Shown here in pieces: positions 61,364-64,000 of a stretch of DNA of 64,000 nt. Within the stretch, counting starts at the first letter, position 1; the number at the start of each line of letters is the position of its first letter. Under the pieces are notes generated by a model. That model ran no database searches. It saw nothing but the letters and a program-made list of their open reading frames with translations, and was not told where the DNA came from. The stretch comes from Endozoicomonas euniceicola (lineage in GTDB: Bacteria > Pseudomonadota > Gammaproteobacteria > Pseudomonadales > Endozoicomonadaceae), in the NCBI RefSeq assembly GCF_025562755.1, contig NZ_CP103300.1, positions 682,001 to 746,000 on the forward strand. The letters are read 5' to 3'. The position numbers and the translations under genes were made by a program.

Positions 61364-64000
61364 ATGAAAACAATTAAGCTGATCGTCATTAATCAGCTGC
61401 TTTTATTGTTTGCCGTGGCATTTTTTTTACCGATGACTGGATACGGAAGTGCTTTTTCCATCCTGCCAGAATGGATGTGGCGGGACAGTCCCTCAAATAA
61501 GGCGGCAGTTAAAATCAGTCAGATAGTGCTTGCCAATGATGCGCCTTCTCTTCATTTTTCTTATGAAATCAACAAGACCTCCAGTGATTTTGTTCAGCCA
61601 GAAAAAAACCAGGTTTATACCCGCTGGGATGGTTGTAAAAACGACAGCTTGCGTATTTGTTTCCGAAGAGCGGCTAAAGTCTTTGAAGGGGGCTACTCCT
61701 ATCCTCCCACGATTTCAGGCTCGACAGAGCTTGATGTAGAAATGGGTGAGGTCACGCCAGACGAAGGCGGCTGGCAGTCGGTGGCCATTGTCCGTTTAAC
61801 GGGAAAAGGCTCGGGCTGGCTGGCGATTGCAGGGGATGATGGCTGGCGGATTGCACCGGATTGCAGCGGTATTGACTCAGATGATTCCAGCGTACTGAAC
61901 AGGTCTGAAAAGCCGTCAGTTGATCTTATTGTCCCTACAGAGCGGGTTCTGGAAAAGGGTAATAATGCAGAAGATCATGGCTCGCCCTATTCCCGCCGCT
62001 CATTGCCGGACATATCTGACATCACTAAACAAAATAATCTGCCCGGTGATCGTGATGATCTGCTCACCGGTTCTTCTGGTGGCGGCAGCTTCGATGACCT
62101 CGATGACTCATTTAAAAGGCGACCCGGAGGGAGTGGCCGTCGCCCTTTATTTTTCTTTGAAGTAACGAGCAGAATGCATGGGATGGCTGTCAGTATTCCT
62201 GGTACAGCTGGTCAGCCCGGGGAGGTTAAAAAACTGGTTTTAAGACCTCAAATTATTCTGGTGATCTGGCGGGGTTGGGAGCGACAGGAGATTCCTGTTA
62301 CATCGCAAATGTGGGGTTCAATAAAGCGGGCAGGGCTTGATCGGGATCCGGGACTGTTTCTCGCTCTGGCTGAAAGCGATCCGGATAAATTGAAAGAAAC
62401 GCTTGAAAACTATTCGAAAAAGCACTCGCCCCTTGCCGACGTCCTTAGCTATCACCGTGAAGATCTCAACCTGAACCCAAAAGCGGGTAATGCCCGATTA
62501 CTTAGCGTATCGGTTTTTCCGGGATCTTGCCCTTCGGGAGTGGGATGCTCCGGAGGAGAGAAAGAAGCAAACGGAGCAATGAATGACCTGCCCCGGAATA
62601 ATCCAGATGGCTATGCCCATAACAACCATGGTCAGCCGGTTAAAAGTTTTGGTAACAACGGGGGAGGAGGAGACGGTTCCGGGAATCCGGAAATCAACTC
62701 ATGTACATTCTGTGGGAATGCACAGGTAAACTCCAATGGCTTATGCACAAACTGCCTCATGGCTAAACAGGAGGCGGCTAAAGAGAAGCCATCATCCCAC
62801 CTGTCTTTACCTACGGCGCGGGAAGATAAAGGAAATAACCTGCTTACAGCGCTTATTAATGGAATTACCTGGTTTTTTGGCAGGGCAACAAACCCGTCTG
62901 CCAACCAGGCAGAAGAAAAGACTGCAAAGGGCATTTCGGTTGGTCTCCAGAAAGGGGGGTTGTCTTTAGTGAATCTACCAATTGAGATCTTGTTTGAAAT
63001 AGCTAAGGGCTTGTCATGGCGTGATATTAACAGCTGGAGTTTAACAGCTAAGTCTTTTTTCGCAGTTTTCTACACATTCAACATAAAAGAAAAACTGACA
63101 AAAATATCCTGCCACTATTATGGCTATGCTGAGGAAGCGTATAGAGAAATAATAAAAAACATGAATTTACCTGCTGTTCCAAACAGTGAAATTGATGACC
63201 CTTTGTTACGGCTTGCTTATCAAAGATACAAAAGCAATAAATACCTGACTTCTCTGGGAAATAGTACTGAGCAGCAATGCGTGGCGACGCTGGAAGGGCA
63301 TAACGACTGGATTCACTCAGTCACGCCACTGGCCGACGGGCGGCTGGCTTCCGCCTCTCGGGACAGGACCGTAAAGGTGTGGGATTTGAGCAAGCCCGAC
63401 GGGAAGCAATGCGTGGCGACACTGAGTGGACAACATACCAAAGCGGTGACCTCAGTCACTCAATTGGCCGATGGGCGGCTGGCTTCCGTCTCTGGTGGCA
63501 AGACCGTAAAGGTGTGGGATCTGAGCAAGCCCCACGGAAAGCGATGCGTGAAGAGGCTGAAGGGGCATACCGACAAGGTTTCCTCAGTCACGCCATTGGC
63601 CGATGGGCGGCTGGCTTCCGTCTCTGCTGACTGCACCGTAAGGGTGTGGGATCTGAGCAAGCTCCACAGAAGGCAATGCGTGGCGACGCTGGAGGGGCAT
63701 GTCTTCTGGGTTTCCTCAGTCACGCAATTGGCCGATGGGCGGCTGGTTTCCGGCACTGATGGAGGAACGATAAGGGTGTGGGATCTGAGCAAGCCCCACG
63801 GAAAGCAATGCGTGGCGAAGCCGGCAGCACATGGCTTCGGTTTGCTCTCAGTCACGCCATTGGCCGATGGACGGCTGGCTTGCGCCTATCAAGACAAGAC
63901 TGTAAAGGTGTTGGATCTGAGTAAGCCCGACGGGGAGCAATGCGTGGAGACGCTGTATGGGCATACCAACTTGGTGGCCTCAGTCACGTCATTGGCCGAT
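61364..64000 (+). CDS. G13: exported F-box-like/WD40 repeat protein, cut by the window end
   Basis: The family ATG at 61364 opens a frame that stays open to the window end (879 codons). It is closest to G11: the same PTERVLEKGN change, the same long linker but with 14 more residues (AEEKTAKGISVGLQ), the same F-box LPIEILFEIAKGLSWRD, and the same degenerate blades 2, 4 and 5. Differences include AIVRLTGKG for ASVRLTGKG, YAHNNHGQ for YACNNHGQ, and NLV in blade 6. The window ends inside blade 6. Confidence 0.92.
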   Translation, partial: MKTIKLIVINQLLLLFAVAFFLPMTGYGSAFSILPEWMWRDSPSNKAAVKISQIVLANDAPSLHFSYEINKTSSDFVQPEKNQVYTRWDGCKNDSLRICFRRAAKVFEGGYSYPPTISGSTELDVEMGEVTPDEGGWQSVAIVRLTGKGSGWLAIAGDDGWRIAPDCSGIDSDDSSVLNRSEKPSVDLIVPTERVLEKGNNAEDHGSPYSRRSLPDISDITKQNNLPGDRDDLLTGSSGGGSFDDLDDSFKRRPGGSGRRPLFFFEVTSRMHGMAVSIPGTAGQPGEVKKLVLRPQIILVIWRGWERQEIPVTSQMWGSIKRAGLDRDPGLFLALAESDPDKLKETLENYSKKHSPLADVLSYHREDLNLNPKAGNARLLSVSVFPGSCPSGVGCSGGEKEANGAMNDLPRNNPDGYAHNNHGQPVKSFGNNGGGGDGSGNPEINSCTFCGNAQVNSNGLCTNCLMAKQEAAKEKPSSHLSLPTAREDKGNNLLTALINGITWFFGRATNPSANQAEEKTAKGISVGLQKGGLSLVNLPIEILFEIAKGLSWRDINSWSLTAKSFFAVFYTFNIKEKLTKISCHYYGYAEEAYREIIKNMNLPAVPNSEIDDPLLRLAYQRYKSNKYLTSLGNSTEQQCVATLEGHNDWIHSVTPLADGRLASASRDRTVKVWDLSKPDGKQCVATLSGQHTKAVTSVTQLADGRLASVSGGKTVKVWDLSKPHGKRCVKRLKGHTDKVSSVTPLADGRLASVSADCTVRVWDLSKLHRRQCVATLEGHVFWVSSVTQLADGRLVSGTDGGTIRVWDLSKPHGKQCVAKPAAHGFGLLSVTPLADGRLACAYQDKTVKVLDLSKPDGEQCVETLYGHTNLVASVTSLAD

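Larger units (their letters stand above)
23283..64000 (+). repeat. Tandem array of 13 F-box-like/WD40 genes (G1-G13)
   Basis: Thirteen paralogues in head-to-tail order start at 23283, 26507, 29679, 32637, 35727, 38685, 43380, 46338, 49296, 52210, 55341, 58368 and 61364. Start-to-start distances are 3224, 3172, 2958, 3090, 2958, 4695, 2958, 2958, 2914, 3131, 3027 and 2996. 3090 is 2958 plus one 132-bp blade, and 4695 is 2958 plus the 1731-bp IS plus its 6-bp target duplication. The array runs past the window end. Confidence 0.95.

Noticed and set aside
23283..64000. Diversity-generating retroelement as the cause of blade variation
   Set aside because: No reverse transcriptase or template repeat is seen in the window, and the changes are not limited to adenines. 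Blade exchange explains the shared variants better.

Overview
The window looks like a chromosomal segment of a marine, host-associated gammaproteobacterium. An Endozoicomonas-type invertebrate symbiont fits best, judged from the gammaproteobacterial gene order hda / AI-2E permease / DUF2066 - purM - purN - DUF3108, the type III chaperone-like genes, the IS content and above all the eukaryote-like repeat proteins. This is an inference from gene content, not a database match.

Left part (1-23 kb): mostly housekeeping genes cut up by accessory DNA. On the minus strand lie an AsmA/DUF748-like fragment, hda, an AI-2E permease and a DUF2066 gene, divergent from purM. purN, a DUF3108 gene, gloA and mltC follow on the plus strand and meet argG (minus) end to end; two 14-bp ARG-box-like sites with 21-bp centre spacing lie upstream of argG. 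An IS607-type element (serine recombinase plus TnpB) sits at about 10.0-11.9 kb. Next comes a 2.5-kb segment bounded by a 16-bp direct repeat, holding a possible ADP-ribosyltransferase-like gene and a secreted HAD-type phosphatase. pyrC and rnt follow, then a tightly overlapping four-gene operon (16.3-19.4 kb) with a CesT-like type III chaperone and a probable effector or translocator. A HlyU-family gene, an AspT/YidE-type transporter, a Prx5-like peroxiredoxin and a Cof-like HAD phosphatase close this part. Three copies of a dispersed intergenic element built of 7-bp repeats lie at 0.5, 5.2 and 19.5 kb.

Right part (23.3 kb to the window end): a head-to-tail array of 13 paralogous genes (called G1-G13 here; G13 runs off the end). 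Each encodes a protein of about 880-960 residues: a Sec-type signal peptide, a nearly constant N-terminal half, a CxxC-x10-CxxC zinc-ribbon-like motif, an F-box-like motif, and 7 (sometimes 8) WD40 blades of 44 residues. This is the order found in eukaryotic FBXW-type substrate receptors of SCF ubiquitin ligases. Most of each blade is frozen at DNA level, while a few codons on the predicted ligand-binding face vary strongly. The middle of the array has an exact 2958-bp period; departures are explained by one 132-bp blade insertion (G4) and one IS1634-type insertion of 1731 bp plus a 6-bp target duplication (end of G6). Several spacers still carry a copy of the first codons of the neighbouring cof-like gene, recording how the array began.

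The working reading is that the array is a diversifying family of exported, host-ubiquitin-system-like binding proteins whose blade specificities are shuffled by recombination. Secretion route, ligands and binding to a Skp1-like partner are not shown by the sequence.
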